From an uncultured Allomuricauda sp. (GTDB lineage: Bacteria; Bacteroidota; Bacteroidia; Flavobacteriales; Flavobacteriaceae), in the NCBI RefSeq assembly GCF_947495325.1, contig NZ_CANLYK010000001.1, positions 1,178,001-1,242,000 of the forward strand: a DNA stretch of 64,000 nucleotides, read 5' to 3'. Under the pieces are notes generated by a model. The model was not told the origin of the DNA, did no database searches, and saw only the letters and a list, made by a program, of their open reading frames with translations. Each line of letters starts with the position of its first letter. Positions within the stretch are counted from its first letter, which is position 1. The translations under genes and the position numbers were made by a program. This document shows, in pieces, positions 9,502-18,807 of this stretch.

Positions 9502-9530
9502 GTCACCCTTTTTTTGATTTTAGTTGTCAT
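9502..9530 (+). promoter_or_regulatory. Candidate ECF-sigma-dependent promoter in front of fecR
   Basis: GTCACCC (9502-9508), 17 nt, then GTCAT (9526-9530), set in T-rich flanks between the sigma gene and the fecR start at 9563. The two-box layout fits an ECF promoter. The same boxes with the same 17-nt spacing recur at 28225-28253 behind a decayed sigma gene. Recognition by the ECF sigma at 8880 is inferred. Confidence 0.55.
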
Positions 9531-9562
9531 AACAATAGAATTGGTATATAAATCCGATATAG

Positions 9563-10690
9563 ATGGAATTCAAGCTAATTATAAAAAAACTCAATAATAC
9601 ACTTTCTGTAGAAGAGGAAATCATTTTTTTAAAGTGGTATAACGAATCAACTTCCCATAAAGATTATTTTAATTCGGTAAAGAAGAATTATAAGACCGAT
9701 ATAGATTATATAGATATTGAAAAAGGATGGCTCAGACTTCAAAATAGTTTAAAGGCACGTAAACAAAAGAGTCATTATTGGAAATATGCAGTGGCTGGCT
9801 CCGTAGCGCTACTCATCACCATTACATTTCTCTTAAATAAAGAGGATAATCCACAAATCAACACCCCGGTTATTGTAAATAACACTATCGAAACAGGTAC
9901 GGATAAGGCCACCCTAACCCTTGAAGACGGATCAGAAGTCCCACTGGAAAAAGGAATGACCTATCAAACAGACAATATAAATAGTAATGGCGAAGAACTA
10001 ATTTACGATTCAAAAAATGAATCGAGAAATGAGATAGTCTATAATTATTTGACCATTCCTAGAGGAGGGCAATTTTTTGTACAACTGTCTGATGGAACCC
10101 AAGTTTGGTTAAATTCCGAATCACAGCTAAAATACCCCGTGACCTTTCTTCCTGGTAAGACGCGTCAGGTAGAGCTCATATATGGGGAAGCCTATTTTGA
10201 TGTTTCGCCGAGTACGGAAAATCAGGATTCAAAATTTAAGGTGCTACATCGAAATCAAGACGTAGAAGTTTTAGGAACGGAGTTCAATATTAAAGCATAT
10301 AAAGAAGAAAATGTAATCTACACTACTTTAGTTGAAGGAGAGGTAGCTGTAAGTAATTTAGAATCAAAACAAAATTTAGTTCCTAACCAGCAATCAAGGA
10401 TACATATTGACACGAAAGAAATATCCATCAGTGAAATTGATGTATATAGTGAAACATCATGGAGGAAAGGATTTTTTAGTTTTAAGAGTAAAACCTTAAA
10501 AGAAATCATGATAGTATTATCCCGTTGGTACGATGTTCAGGTAGAGTTTGAAAAGGTGGAACTTGAAAAAGTCAAGTTTAACGGAGTGCTGAGCAAACGA
10601 AATACTATTGACGAAATATTGACTTCTATTCAGAACACTAATTTTATAAATGCCTATGAGATAAAAGACAAAACAATTACCATAAAATGA
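9563..10690 (+). CDS. FecR-family anti-sigma factor, inner-membrane
   Basis: 375 aa. A cytoplasmic N-terminal segment (about 1-70) should bind the ECF sigma. One membrane helix follows at about 73-92 (YAVAGSVALLITITFLL), then the periplasmic FecR domain (about 165-260, with IPRGGQFFVQLSDGTQVWLNS and LYGEAYFDV-type motifs) and a C-terminal DUF4974-like domain (about 305-375, SFKSKTLKEIMIVLSRWYDV). This is the usual Bacteroidetes order. It transmits the signal from the STN domain of the outer-membrane SusC encoded next to it. A hairpin follows before susC. Confidence 0.93.
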   Translation: MEFKLIIKKLNNTLSVEEEIIFLKWYNESTSHKDYFNSVKKNYKTDIDYIDIEKGWLRLQNSLKARKQKSHYWKYAVAGSVALLITITFLLNKEDNPQINTPVIVNNTIETGTDKATLTLEDGSEVPLEKGMTYQTDNINSNGEELIYDSKNESRNEIVYNYLTIPRGGQFFVQLSDGTQVWLNSESQLKYPVTFLPGKTRQVELIYGEAYFDVSPSTENQDSKFKVLHRNQDVEVLGTEFNIKAYKEENVIYTTLVEGEVAVSNLESKQNLVPNQQSRIHIDTKEISISEIDVYSETSWRKGFFSFKSKTLKEIMIVLSRWYDVQVEFEKVELEKVKFNGVLSKRNTIDEILTSIQNTNFINAYEIKDKTITIK

Positions 10691-10697
10691 TAAAAAA

Positions 10698-10742
10698 GGG
10701 GAACTGAAGATAATACCTCCACAGTAACATGCTTCATCCCCC
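10698..10742 (+). other. Hairpin between fecR and susC
   Basis: GGGG plus TGAAG at 10698-10709 can pair with CTTCA plus CCCC at 10732-10742, leaving an internal bulge and a loop of about 20 nt. No clear U tract follows. It could stabilise or attenuate the transcript so that receptor and regulator are made at different levels. This is a visual call only. Confidence 0.3.
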
Positions 10743-10795
10743 ATTTGTATTATTAATTAACTAAATCAACGTCTAACTAATTAACAACCAAATTT

Positions 10796-13700
10796 ATGAA
10801 AATTAAAGTTACCAACTTTTCCAATAATTTTTTCTTCGTCAAGAAAAAATTGTTAAAACTAATTATGAGAACTTTTTTACTCTTGTTTTGCACAACTGTT
10901 TTTAGCTTTTCTCCAAGCGATATTTTTTCTCAAAATGTTAAAATTTATATCGATGAAGATAAAATTTTAACTGTTGATGAAGTATTCGATTTATTGAGAC
11001 GACAAACAGATTTCACCTTTATTTATGAAGAAAATCTTTTTAAAGATATGCCAAAAGTTCATCTTAAAAAAGGAACTGTCAGGGCTAACAAACTGTTAAA
11101 AGAAAGTCTTTCTTCTAAAAATTTCGAATTGGATATTACCAATAATAATATGATTGTTATTGTTGAAACTCCAGAGCCTGTTAGTATTCCACAACAGCTA
11201 AAAATATCGGGAACCATAAAAGATGTAAACGGAGCTCCTTTGCCAGGGACAAATATCCTAGAAAAAGGTACCACGAATGGTGTTCAATCAGATTTTGATG
11301 GGAATTTTTCAATTACTGTCTTAAATGAAAGCTCCGTTTTGGTTATTTCTTATATAGGTTTTGAAACAAAAGAAGTCGCTGTAGGGAATCAAACCGAGTT
11401 TTCAATTATTTTAAATGAAGATGCCGCTAGTTTAGATGAGGTCATTGTTATAGGATATGGAGCTACAATAAGGAAAAAAGATTTAACTGGTGCTGTATCA
11501 AGTGCCAATTTAGATAAAGTAAGCGAACTTCCTAACGTATCTATTGCTCAGGCGCTTCAAGGTAGTGTTGCTGGACTTAATATTGGTGCCACTACAACTG
11601 CAGGGCAAAACCCTGTTATATCTATTAGAGGACAAAGTACTTTAAATGGTGTAAATGCGCAGGGTAATTCAACCCGCGCCGCAGATAATGCACCCCTTAT
11701 TGTTTTGGATGGGATTATCTATAGAGGCGCACTAGTAGATTTGAATCCTGCTGATATTGGGTCCATAGACATATTAAAAGATGCAAGTTCCGCAGCTATT
11801 TATGGTTCCCAGGCCTCCAATGGCGTTATACTAATTACCACAAAACAAGGAAAAAGGTCAGATAAGCCAATCATTGAATACAATGCAAGCTATTCCATTC
11901 AGTCTCCAACTAATGAATTCGTTCCTATGCAGGCAGCAGAATACGAAGAGTTTTATCAAGATATTTTTTGGGCAGAAGGTGGCAGGTTAGGGCCAGACTT
12001 TCTGGAGGTAGATCCTGATTATATTTGGCAAGGTAATTTTAAAACAAATGAAATAGCACAGGGTTATGCTGATGGCATAGATACACCTTGGTGGGATTTA
12101 TTTACAGGAGATGGATTTGTTAATACTCAAAATATAAGCATAAGAGGCAAAACAGAGGCTTTTGGTTATTTTATATCTGGCGGTATTACGGATCAAAAAG
12201 CCTATTTAAAAAACGATAAATATACGCGATATAATTTCAGAGCTAATTTTGATGCTAAAATTAATGATTGGATTAAAATTGGCACACAATCTTTTGTATC
12301 TATTGGGGATTATTCTGGGGTAACAGCAGGAACCGCTACACCCTTTAGATTACAACCTTGGGCACCAATTAGCGACGAAAATGGCGAAATTATAGCACAA
12401 CCTGAGGGATTGGTACTGAATCCTTTCCTTACTGTTGCCCAAGATGATTCAAATATTGACAAGAATTACTTTATTAATCTATATGCAGATATAAACCTTC
12501 CTTTAAAGGGTCTGTCATATAGAGTTAACTATTCCAATAACTACAGAACCCAGAATAGTTATCGATTTAATCCTTCGGGAAATGGATTTACCGGCAGTGG
12601 TTATAAAGATTATGGTGAATCATGGGACTGGACGTTGGATAATATTTTAACCTACAAGAAAACATTTAATCAAGATCATAACTTCAATGTTACATTGTTA
12701 TATGGCGTTGAAAAAAGGAATATAAATTCTTTTAGAGCTACAGGGAATCAATATGACGTTGATCTTTTAGGATACGATTTTTTAGGTGCGGGTGATCCAC
12801 TTCAAAATGTAATTCGTTCAGACAAAGAAGAAGAAAGTAGTTTATATACAATGGCTAGGTTATTGTATAATTATAAAGACAAATACTATTTTACAGGAAC
12901 TGTTAGAAGAGATGGTTTTTCTGGTTTTGGCAGTAATGATAAAATTGGTGTATTCCCTACATTTGGACTGGGTTGGGTTATAAGCAATGAAAACCTATTT
13001 AAAGATAGTTCTTGGTTGAATTTTTTTAAACTAAGAGGCTCTTACGGCCAAACAGGTAGAAGAGGTATTGGGCGATATGATACACTTGGTATCACAAATA
13101 GAAGCTTTAGTTATGTGTTTGAAGATGGAGGTCAACCATTCCTAGGACAACAAAATATAAGTCTTCCTAATGATGCATTAGGTTGGGAAACAACAACAGG
13201 ATTAAATTTAGGGTTAGACTTTGCACTATTCGATTCTAAAATTAGAGGAAACGTAGAGTACTATAATAATAAAACTGAAAATATTCTTTTTAGTATAGAC
13301 TTACCAACAATAACTGGATTTGATGACATAAATACCAACATTGCAGAAGTTTCTAACCATGGATTGGAGTTTACACTTTCCAGTACCATAGTAAAAACTG
13401 ATGCTTGGAGCTGGGAAGCCTCTCTAAACTTTAGTCGCTATAGAAATAATATTGAATCTATTTTAGGAGCAGATGCTGATGGTGATGGAATAGAGGATAA
13501 TCTCATTGAAAATAGTCTGTTTATTGGAGAACCCCAAGATTTAATTTACGATTATGAGGTAATTGGTATGTGGCAATTGGCTGATGAGGCAGACGGTTCT
13601 ATATGGCCAGGCTTTTTACCTGGAACTTACATATTAAATGACCTTGATGAAAGTGGTGACATCTCTTCTTTAGATGACAGAAAAATAATAGGTTATGAAG

Positions 13701-14185
13701 ATCCTGATTATCGCTTTGGTATTGCCAATACGGTTAACTATAAAAACCTTAGTTTGTATGTCTTTATTAACTCAATACAAGGAGGGAGTGATTTTTACTA
13801 CGGTAACGATACGCCACATGCTGCAGCCAATTGGGGTAATTCAGGAACTTTAGCAAGTAATAATGTACCAAGTGGTGCCTGGGATTATTGGATGCCGGAA
13901 AATCCTGATGCAAAGTACAGGCGTTTGGATGCAGCCTCCGCCTTGGGGGGCAATATCTACAACCAGAGAAGTTTTGTGCGTTTACAAGATGTATCCTTAT
14001 CCTATTCTTTTCCTAGGGACATACTTGAAACTTTAAATCTAAGTCGATTAAAATTATTTGTTTCAGGGAGGAATCTTGCTACTTGGACGAAATGGAACGG
14101 CCAAGATCCAGAAACTGGTGTTGGATTTGCTACTGGAAACCCCATATTGAAAAGTTATTCAATGGGTCTAAATGTTCAATTTTAA
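10796..14185 (+). CDS. SusC/RagA TonB-dependent outer-membrane receptor with STN signalling domain
   Basis: 1129 aa. A signal sequence (MRTFLLLFCTTVFSFSPSDIFSQ region) is followed by an STN domain at about 47-118 (ILTVDEVFDLLRRQTDFTFI), a carboxypeptidase-D-like domain at about 135-215 (ISGTIKDVNGAPLPGTNIL), the TonB plug (VIGYGATIRKKDLTGAVSS; LIVLDGIIYRGALVDLNP; DILKDASSAAIYGSQASNGVI) and a long beta-barrel ending in SMGLNVQF. It should import oligosaccharides with the SusD 12 bp downstream. The STN domain marks it as the input of the FecI/FecR pair upstream; the second SusC at 41143 lacks it. Confidence 0.96.
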   Translation: MKIKVTNFSNNFFFVKKKLLKLIMRTFLLLFCTTVFSFSPSDIFSQNVKIYIDEDKILTVDEVFDLLRRQTDFTFIYEENLFKDMPKVHLKKGTVRANKLLKESLSSKNFELDITNNNMIVIVETPEPVSIPQQLKISGTIKDVNGAPLPGTNILEKGTTNGVQSDFDGNFSITVLNESSVLVISYIGFETKEVAVGNQTEFSIILNEDAASLDEVIVIGYGATIRKKDLTGAVSSANLDKVSELPNVSIAQALQGSVAGLNIGATTTAGQNPVISIRGQSTLNGVNAQGNSTRAADNAPLIVLDGIIYRGALVDLNPADIGSIDILKDASSAAIYGSQASNGVILITTKQGKRSDKPIIEYNASYSIQSPTNEFVPMQAAEYEEFYQDIFWAEGGRLGPDFLEVDPDYIWQGNFKTNEIAQGYADGIDTPWWDLFTGDGFVNTQNISIRGKTEAFGYFISGGITDQKAYLKNDKYTRYNFRANFDAKINDWIKIGTQSFVSIGDYSGVTAGTATPFRLQPWAPISDENGEIIAQPEGLVLNPFLTVAQDDSNIDKNYFINLYADINLPLKGLSYRVNYSNNYRTQNSYRFNPSGNGFTGSGYKDYGESWDWTLDNILTYKKTFNQDHNFNVTLLYGVEKRNINSFRATGNQYDVDLLGYDFLGAGDPLQNVIRSDKEEESSLYTMARLLYNYKDKYYFTGTVRRDGFSGFGSNDKIGVFPTFGLGWVISNENLFKDSSWLNFFKLRGSYGQTGRRGIGRYDTLGITNRSFSYVFEDGGQPFLGQQNISLPNDALGWETTTGLNLGLDFALFDSKIRGNVEYYNNKTENILFSIDLPTITGFDDINTNIAEVSNHGLEFTLSSTIVKTDAWSWEASLNFSRYRNNIESILGADADGDGIEDNLIENSLFIGEPQDLIYDYEVIGMWQLADEADGSIWPGFLPGTYILNDLDESGDISSLDDRKIIGYEDPDYRFGIANTVNYKNLSLYVFINSIQGGSDFYYGNDTPHAAANWGNSGTLASNNVPSGAWDYWMPENPDAKYRRLDAASALGGNIYNQRSFVRLQDVSLSYSFPRDILETLNLSRLKLFVSGRNLATWTKWNGQDPETGVGFATGNPILKSYSMGLNVQF

Positions 14186-14196
14186 ATAAAACTAAA

Positions 14197-15834
14197 ATGA
14201 AAAATATCATATATATAGTATTATTAAGCATGTTTATAACTGCATGTGAAGAAGAAAGATGGCTGGAAGAAGAGGTTTTTAGCGATTATACTTCCGATAA
14301 TTCTTTTACTACCCCTCAGCTCATAGATATTGCTGTAGTGCAACTTTACAGGAATATTAGTAATGTCCGCTATGGCCAAGTTACGCAGGGGAGTACTTTT
14401 GTCTATCAGTATATAACAGATTGTGGGTATAATTCCCTTAATTTAAACTCTAATCTTAATGGGTGGGGAGATAGTATAGTGCCTGAAGCAGGCCAAATTG
14501 AAATTTTTTGGGAGCGATATTTCAAAATAATCTACAATGCTAATGTAATATTAAATAGAATTGAAGACGTTGAATATACCTCAGAAACAGAACGCAACAT
14601 TAAAATAGGAGAGGCTAAGTTTTTTAGAGCGTATGCCTATAGAGCTTTGGCTATTTTATACGGTGGCGTACCACTAGTATTGGAAGAAATAACCGCTCCA
14701 AAAAGGGATTTTGTAAGGGCTTCTCCAGAAGCTGTATGGGAGCAAATAATTAATGACCTTACAGATGCAACGCAATTATTACCAGAAGCAGATGATGTGG
14801 AGCAAGATGGAAGAATAGCCAAAGGCGTAGCATACCATGCATTATCTGAGGCATATATAGTGGTCGAAGATTATCCAAAAGCGATAGCTGCAGCATCAGA
14901 GGTTATAGATAATTTGGGTTATGAATTAATGAAAGATCGTTTTGGTACCAGAAGCTCTGAAGATGGTGATGTATACTGGGATCTGTTTCGAAGAGATAAC
15001 CAAAATAGAGCTACAGGTAATACAGAAGCTATCTATGTTTCACAATATGAATTTCTTAATCCAGGTGGTGAAATTAATGATTTACTTCCTAGATTTTCAA
15101 TAGCACAGTATTGGAGATTAACAGGTAATGATGGAGAAAATTTATTTACAGGTCCCACTAAGGGTAATGGTGGTAGAGGTATTGCTTGGTGGTCTCCATC
15201 AGATTATGTAATAAATCAAATTTGGGAAGATTCACCAGGAGATATACGTAATTCTGAATATAACGTTATTCGAGACTTGGTTGTTGATAATCCTGCATCG
15301 TCTTATTTTGGTCTAAACATGGTTGAAAGTGGAGCCTTGGATGGTGTAAATATTCCTTTTGGTCGCCGATGGCCTGGTGCTATTTTTGCAAAATGTACAC
15401 CAATTGGTAATTTCCCTGAGGAAGTGATTGATAATCAGGCTAACAATTCTCATCGCGATCGTTATGTAATGCGTTTGGCAGAAACGTATTTATTGAGAGC
15501 AGAGGCATACTTGCTTAATGGTAATCCTGGCGCAGCCGCAGATGATATTAATGAATTAAGAGCTAGGGCTTCGGCACCTCTTATTACTGGTAGTGATGTA
15601 AATCTTGAATTCATTTTAGATGAAAGAGCAAGAGAATTATTTGTAGAAGAAGAAAGATTACTTACGTTGATGCGAACGGGTACTATTGTAGAGCGGGTTC
15701 GTAATTTCAACCCAGTGCACAATGGTATCTTTGGGTCACTTCAAATTTTTGACCACCAAAATTTATGGCCCATACCAAATAGGGATATCATTATAAACTC
15801 AGAAGCTGTAATAGAACAAAACCCAGGGTATTAA
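14197..15834 (+). CDS. SusD/RagB-family glycan-binding outer-membrane lipoprotein
   Basis: 545 aa from ATG 14197. The upstream in-frame ATG at 14083 would overlap susC and lacks a signal peptide, so it is rejected. The lipoprotein signal is MKNIIYIVLLSMFITAC. SusD features: the early NVILNRIEDVEYTSE and EAKFFRAYAYRALAILYGGVPLV helices, the middle TPR-like segments, and the C-terminal ETYLLRAEAYLLNGN, INELRARA and ILDERARELFVEEERLLTLMRTG. It caps the SusC barrel on the cell surface and holds the glycan. A strong terminator follows at 15858, so the regulator-SusCD unit 8880-15834 looks like a closed transcription unit. Confidence 0.95.
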   Translation: MKNIIYIVLLSMFITACEEERWLEEEVFSDYTSDNSFTTPQLIDIAVVQLYRNISNVRYGQVTQGSTFVYQYITDCGYNSLNLNSNLNGWGDSIVPEAGQIEIFWERYFKIIYNANVILNRIEDVEYTSETERNIKIGEAKFFRAYAYRALAILYGGVPLVLEEITAPKRDFVRASPEAVWEQIINDLTDATQLLPEADDVEQDGRIAKGVAYHALSEAYIVVEDYPKAIAAASEVIDNLGYELMKDRFGTRSSEDGDVYWDLFRRDNQNRATGNTEAIYVSQYEFLNPGGEINDLLPRFSIAQYWRLTGNDGENLFTGPTKGNGGRGIAWWSPSDYVINQIWEDSPGDIRNSEYNVIRDLVVDNPASSYFGLNMVESGALDGVNIPFGRRWPGAIFAKCTPIGNFPEEVIDNQANNSHRDRYVMRLAETYLLRAEAYLLNGNPGAAADDINELRARASAPLITGSDVNLEFILDERARELFVEEERLLTLMRTGTIVERVRNFNPVHNGIFGSLQIFDHQNLWPIPNRDIIINSEAVIEQNPGY

Positions 15835-15857
15835 ATTTCTTAACATTATTTGGTGAA

Positions 15858-15900
15858 AATATAATGGGTTGTTTTACAAAAGCAACCCATTATATTATTT
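15858..15900 (+). terminator. Strong hairpin terminator after susD
   Basis: A perfect 14-bp inverted repeat (15858-15871 with 15883-15896, core AATGGGTTG / CAACCCATT), an 11-nt loop and a short T-rich tail. It ends the sigma/fecR/susCD unit. Confidence 0.75.
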
Positions 15901-16372
15901 GGAGTAATCGTAATCAATTATAGGAGTAGTGCATCAATAGCCATAAGTATATGGTCTTAAAAAATCATATCCTCTTGATTCTCACATGAAAAAAATTAAT
16001 GCACAAAAATGATATGATTGAGATTTTGTTTTTTATAAAATAAAGACAAGTGAAATTATTGACCGATTCCAGCAAGAGATTTTTGAGTAGTCTAGATATT
16101 TTTATTGCGGTATTAAAAATAAATTTAAAGTTCAGCTTTTCTTCTTATAAGAAATGAACAGATAAACAGAAATACTATATGCTAGTTACAATTTGGAAAA
16201 AGTAATATGTGTTGGCAATACATTTAGGCATGGAATCCCTAAAGTATAGTAGCATCTAAAGGTGGAATAATGTATGAAATGTTTTACAAGCCCTAAATGA
16301 GTTTAATAAGCTAACCGCCGCCAGTTGAGATTTTGAAACTAAGTAAAAAAAGAGTGAAGATATATTGTGACA
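15901..16372. other. Intergenic region with candidate promoter for the GH95 run
   Basis: About 470 bp without a convincing coding region. Near its right end TTTG (16192-16195) and TACATTTA (16219-16226) lie 23 nt apart, the same spacing as at 8817-8850 and one base off the TAnnTTTG consensus; this could drive the run 16373-27674. The rest is AT-rich and I see nothing else in it. Confidence 0.4.
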
Positions 16373-18787
16373 ATGAAATACCTCTCAATTTGTACCCTGG
16401 TTTTATGTGTTTTTTTTCAATTTTCTTATGATACCAATCCTAGAGAAAAAGAATTAAATCCCTCATTGGTTTTATGGTATGACAAGCCTGCCGAAAACTG
16501 GACAGAAGCTTTACCCATTGGAAATGGTAGATTAGGAGGTATGATCTATGGAGGCACTGATAAGGAGACCATTCAGTTTAATGATGAAACCTTGTGGACA
16601 GGGCAACCGCATGATTATGCCAACGAAGGAGCGCATAAAATTTTGAAGGAACTAAGGCAGTTACTTTGGAGCGATAAGCAAGAGGAGGCTGAAAAATTGG
16701 CTAACGAAAATTTTATGTCCGAACCATTGGGGCAGATGTGTTATCAGCCTTTTGGTAATATCTTATTGGATTTTATTGGGCATGAAAATGCTACTAACTT
16801 TAAAAGAAAACTGGATTTGGAAGAAGCCATTTCTTTTGTTTCGTATGAAGTTGATGATGTAAAATTCAAGCGGGAAATTTTTTCCTCTGAACCTGACCAA
16901 GCAATCATTGTTAGACTAGAATCATCAAAAAAAGGAACATTAAATTTTAGTGCAGGATTAGATTCACCTCATGAAAGATATAATGTGTCCATTGATGGAA
17001 ATGTAATAATCATTCAAGGAAGAGCTAATAATTATCCTAAAAATAAAGAACGTGAAGGGACGCCTTACCCTGAAAGCAAACTCACTTTTGAGGCAAGATT
17101 GCAAATAATTAATGAAGGTGGTGAAGTTGTTCAAAACGATAAAAGCATAAAAGTATCCAATGCCAATAGTGCTACCTTGAAATTAGTGGCAGCAACCAGT
17201 TTTGTGAACTATAAAAATGCTGATGGAGACCCATTTGAATTGTGTGAAAAGCAACTTAAAAAAATAGAAGGTAAGTCATTTTCTGAGCTAAAATGTAGAC
17301 ATGTAGAAGATTATCAAAATCTATTTAGTCGTGTAGCCTTAGATCTTGGTAAGTCTGAAATTTCAAATCGTCCAACAGATAAAAGATTGGCAACTTTTCG
17401 GCAAGATGGAGATCCTAGTTTGGTGTCTTTACTTTATCAATATGGAAGATATTTACTGATATCATCTTCTAGAGCGGGAACGCAGCCAGCAAATTTACAA
17501 GGTATTTGGAATGATAAAATTTATCCTACTTGGGACAGCAAGTACACCATAAATATTAATACCCAAATGAATTATTGGTTGGCAGAAATGACCAATCTTT
17601 CAGAACTGGTAGATCCTTTAATAGCCATGGTTGAAGATCTTACAGAAACTGGAGAAAAGATAGCAAAAGAGCACTATAATATGGATGGATGGGTAACGCA
17701 TCACAATACTGATATTTGGAGAGGAGCAGCTCCTATAAATAGATCTAATCATGGTATTTGGCCTGTTGGTGGAGCTTGGTTAAGTCAGCATTTATGGTGG
17801 CATTATCAATTTACTGAAGATGAAGAATATTTGGAAAAAAGAGGGTATCCAGCAATGAAAAAAGCTTCACAGTTTTTTGTGGAATACTTGGTTCCCAATC
17901 CAGAAAAGTCAGATTGGTTGGTAAGTGGCCCAAGCAATAGCCCAGAAAATGGAGGATTGGTTATGGCTCCAACAATGGATCATCAAATTATCCGTAATCT
18001 TTTTGCAAATACCATTGAAGCTGCAGAAATTTTAGGGGTTGATGCTGATTTCGTTGAGAAATTAGAAGAAAAACACTCAAAAATAGCACCCAATCAAATT
18101 GGCCGGTATGGGCAATTACAAGAGTGGTTGGAAGACAAAGATGATCCTGAAAATGAACACCGTCATGTTTCTCATCTTTGGGCATTACATCCTGGGAATG
18201 AAATTCACCCCCTAACAACTCCTGAGTTGGCAGAAGCCTGCAAAGTAACACTTTCACATCGTGGAGATGGAGGCACTGGTTGGTCACGTGCTTGGAAAAT
18301 TAATTTTTGGGCGAGACTTTTGGATGGTGACCATTCATTTTTATTATTGAAAAATTTAATGAAACCACCATCAAAAGAAGGAGGGTCTATTTACCAAAAC
18401 AAAGGTGGTTTATACAACAACCTATTTGACGCACACCCACCTTTTCAGATAGATGGAAACTTTGGGGCTACTTCCGGAATTACCGAAATGTTGTTGCAGT
18501 CACATTTACGCGATGACAATGGTGATTTTTATCAAGATATTCTTCCTGCGCTTCCATTAGCACTGTCTTCCGGCAAAATAGAAGGAATAAAAGGTAAAGG
18601 AGGGTTTGAAATTTCTATTTCGTGGAAAGAAGGCGAGTTAGTTCAAGTAGATGTAAAATCCCTTCTTGGAAACAACCTCAATCTGAGATATGCAGGAAAT
18701 TTAATTAAGCAAAGTACCAGTCCTGAAGAAATTTATTCATTTCTACTTAATGATTTTCAAGAGGTTAAGGTTAAAAATAAAAAATGA
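16373..18787 (+). CDS. GH95 family alpha-L-fucosidase (or alpha-L-galactosidase)
   Basis: 804 aa from ATG 16373, a better start than the GTG two codons earlier. It has an N-terminal signal peptide. GH95 hallmarks: the N-terminal LWYDKPAENWTEALPIGNGRLGGMIYGG and FNDETLWTGQPHDY, the (alpha/alpha)6-barrel motifs SRAGTQPANLQGIWND and INTQMNYWLAE, the HHNTDIWRG loop (Asn445, Asp447), the general-acid context ENEHRHVSHLWALHPG (Glu595), and WSRAWKINFWARLLDG. Length is typical. The family is inverting and removes terminal fucose or L-galactose. It heads the run 16373-27674 and is 20 bp from the candidate endo-enzyme. The fucose-versus-galactose choice cannot be settled here. Confidence 0.95.
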   Translation: MKYLSICTLVLCVFFQFSYDTNPREKELNPSLVLWYDKPAENWTEALPIGNGRLGGMIYGGTDKETIQFNDETLWTGQPHDYANEGAHKILKELRQLLWSDKQEEAEKLANENFMSEPLGQMCYQPFGNILLDFIGHENATNFKRKLDLEEAISFVSYEVDDVKFKREIFSSEPDQAIIVRLESSKKGTLNFSAGLDSPHERYNVSIDGNVIIIQGRANNYPKNKEREGTPYPESKLTFEARLQIINEGGEVVQNDKSIKVSNANSATLKLVAATSFVNYKNADGDPFELCEKQLKKIEGKSFSELKCRHVEDYQNLFSRVALDLGKSEISNRPTDKRLATFRQDGDPSLVSLLYQYGRYLLISSSRAGTQPANLQGIWNDKIYPTWDSKYTININTQMNYWLAEMTNLSELVDPLIAMVEDLTETGEKIAKEHYNMDGWVTHHNTDIWRGAAPINRSNHGIWPVGGAWLSQHLWWHYQFTEDEEYLEKRGYPAMKKASQFFVEYLVPNPEKSDWLVSGPSNSPENGGLVMAPTMDHQIIRNLFANTIEAAEILGVDADFVEKLEEKHSKIAPNQIGRYGQLQEWLEDKDDPENEHRHVSHLWALHPGNEIHPLTTPELAEACKVTLSHRGDGGTGWSRAWKINFWARLLDGDHSFLLLKNLMKPPSKEGGSIYQNKGGLYNNLFDAHPPFQIDGNFGATSGITEMLLQSHLRDDNGDFYQDILPALPLALSSGKIEGIKGKGGFEISISWKEGELVQVDVKSLLGNNLNLRYAGNLIKQSTSPEEIYSFLLNDFQEVKVKNKK

Positions 18788-18807
18788 TAAAACTTAAATT
18801 ATAAAAA

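Noticed and set aside
14083-14196. Upstream in-frame start for the first susD
   Set aside because: It would overlap susC by about 100 bp and remove the lipoprotein signal from the N-terminus.
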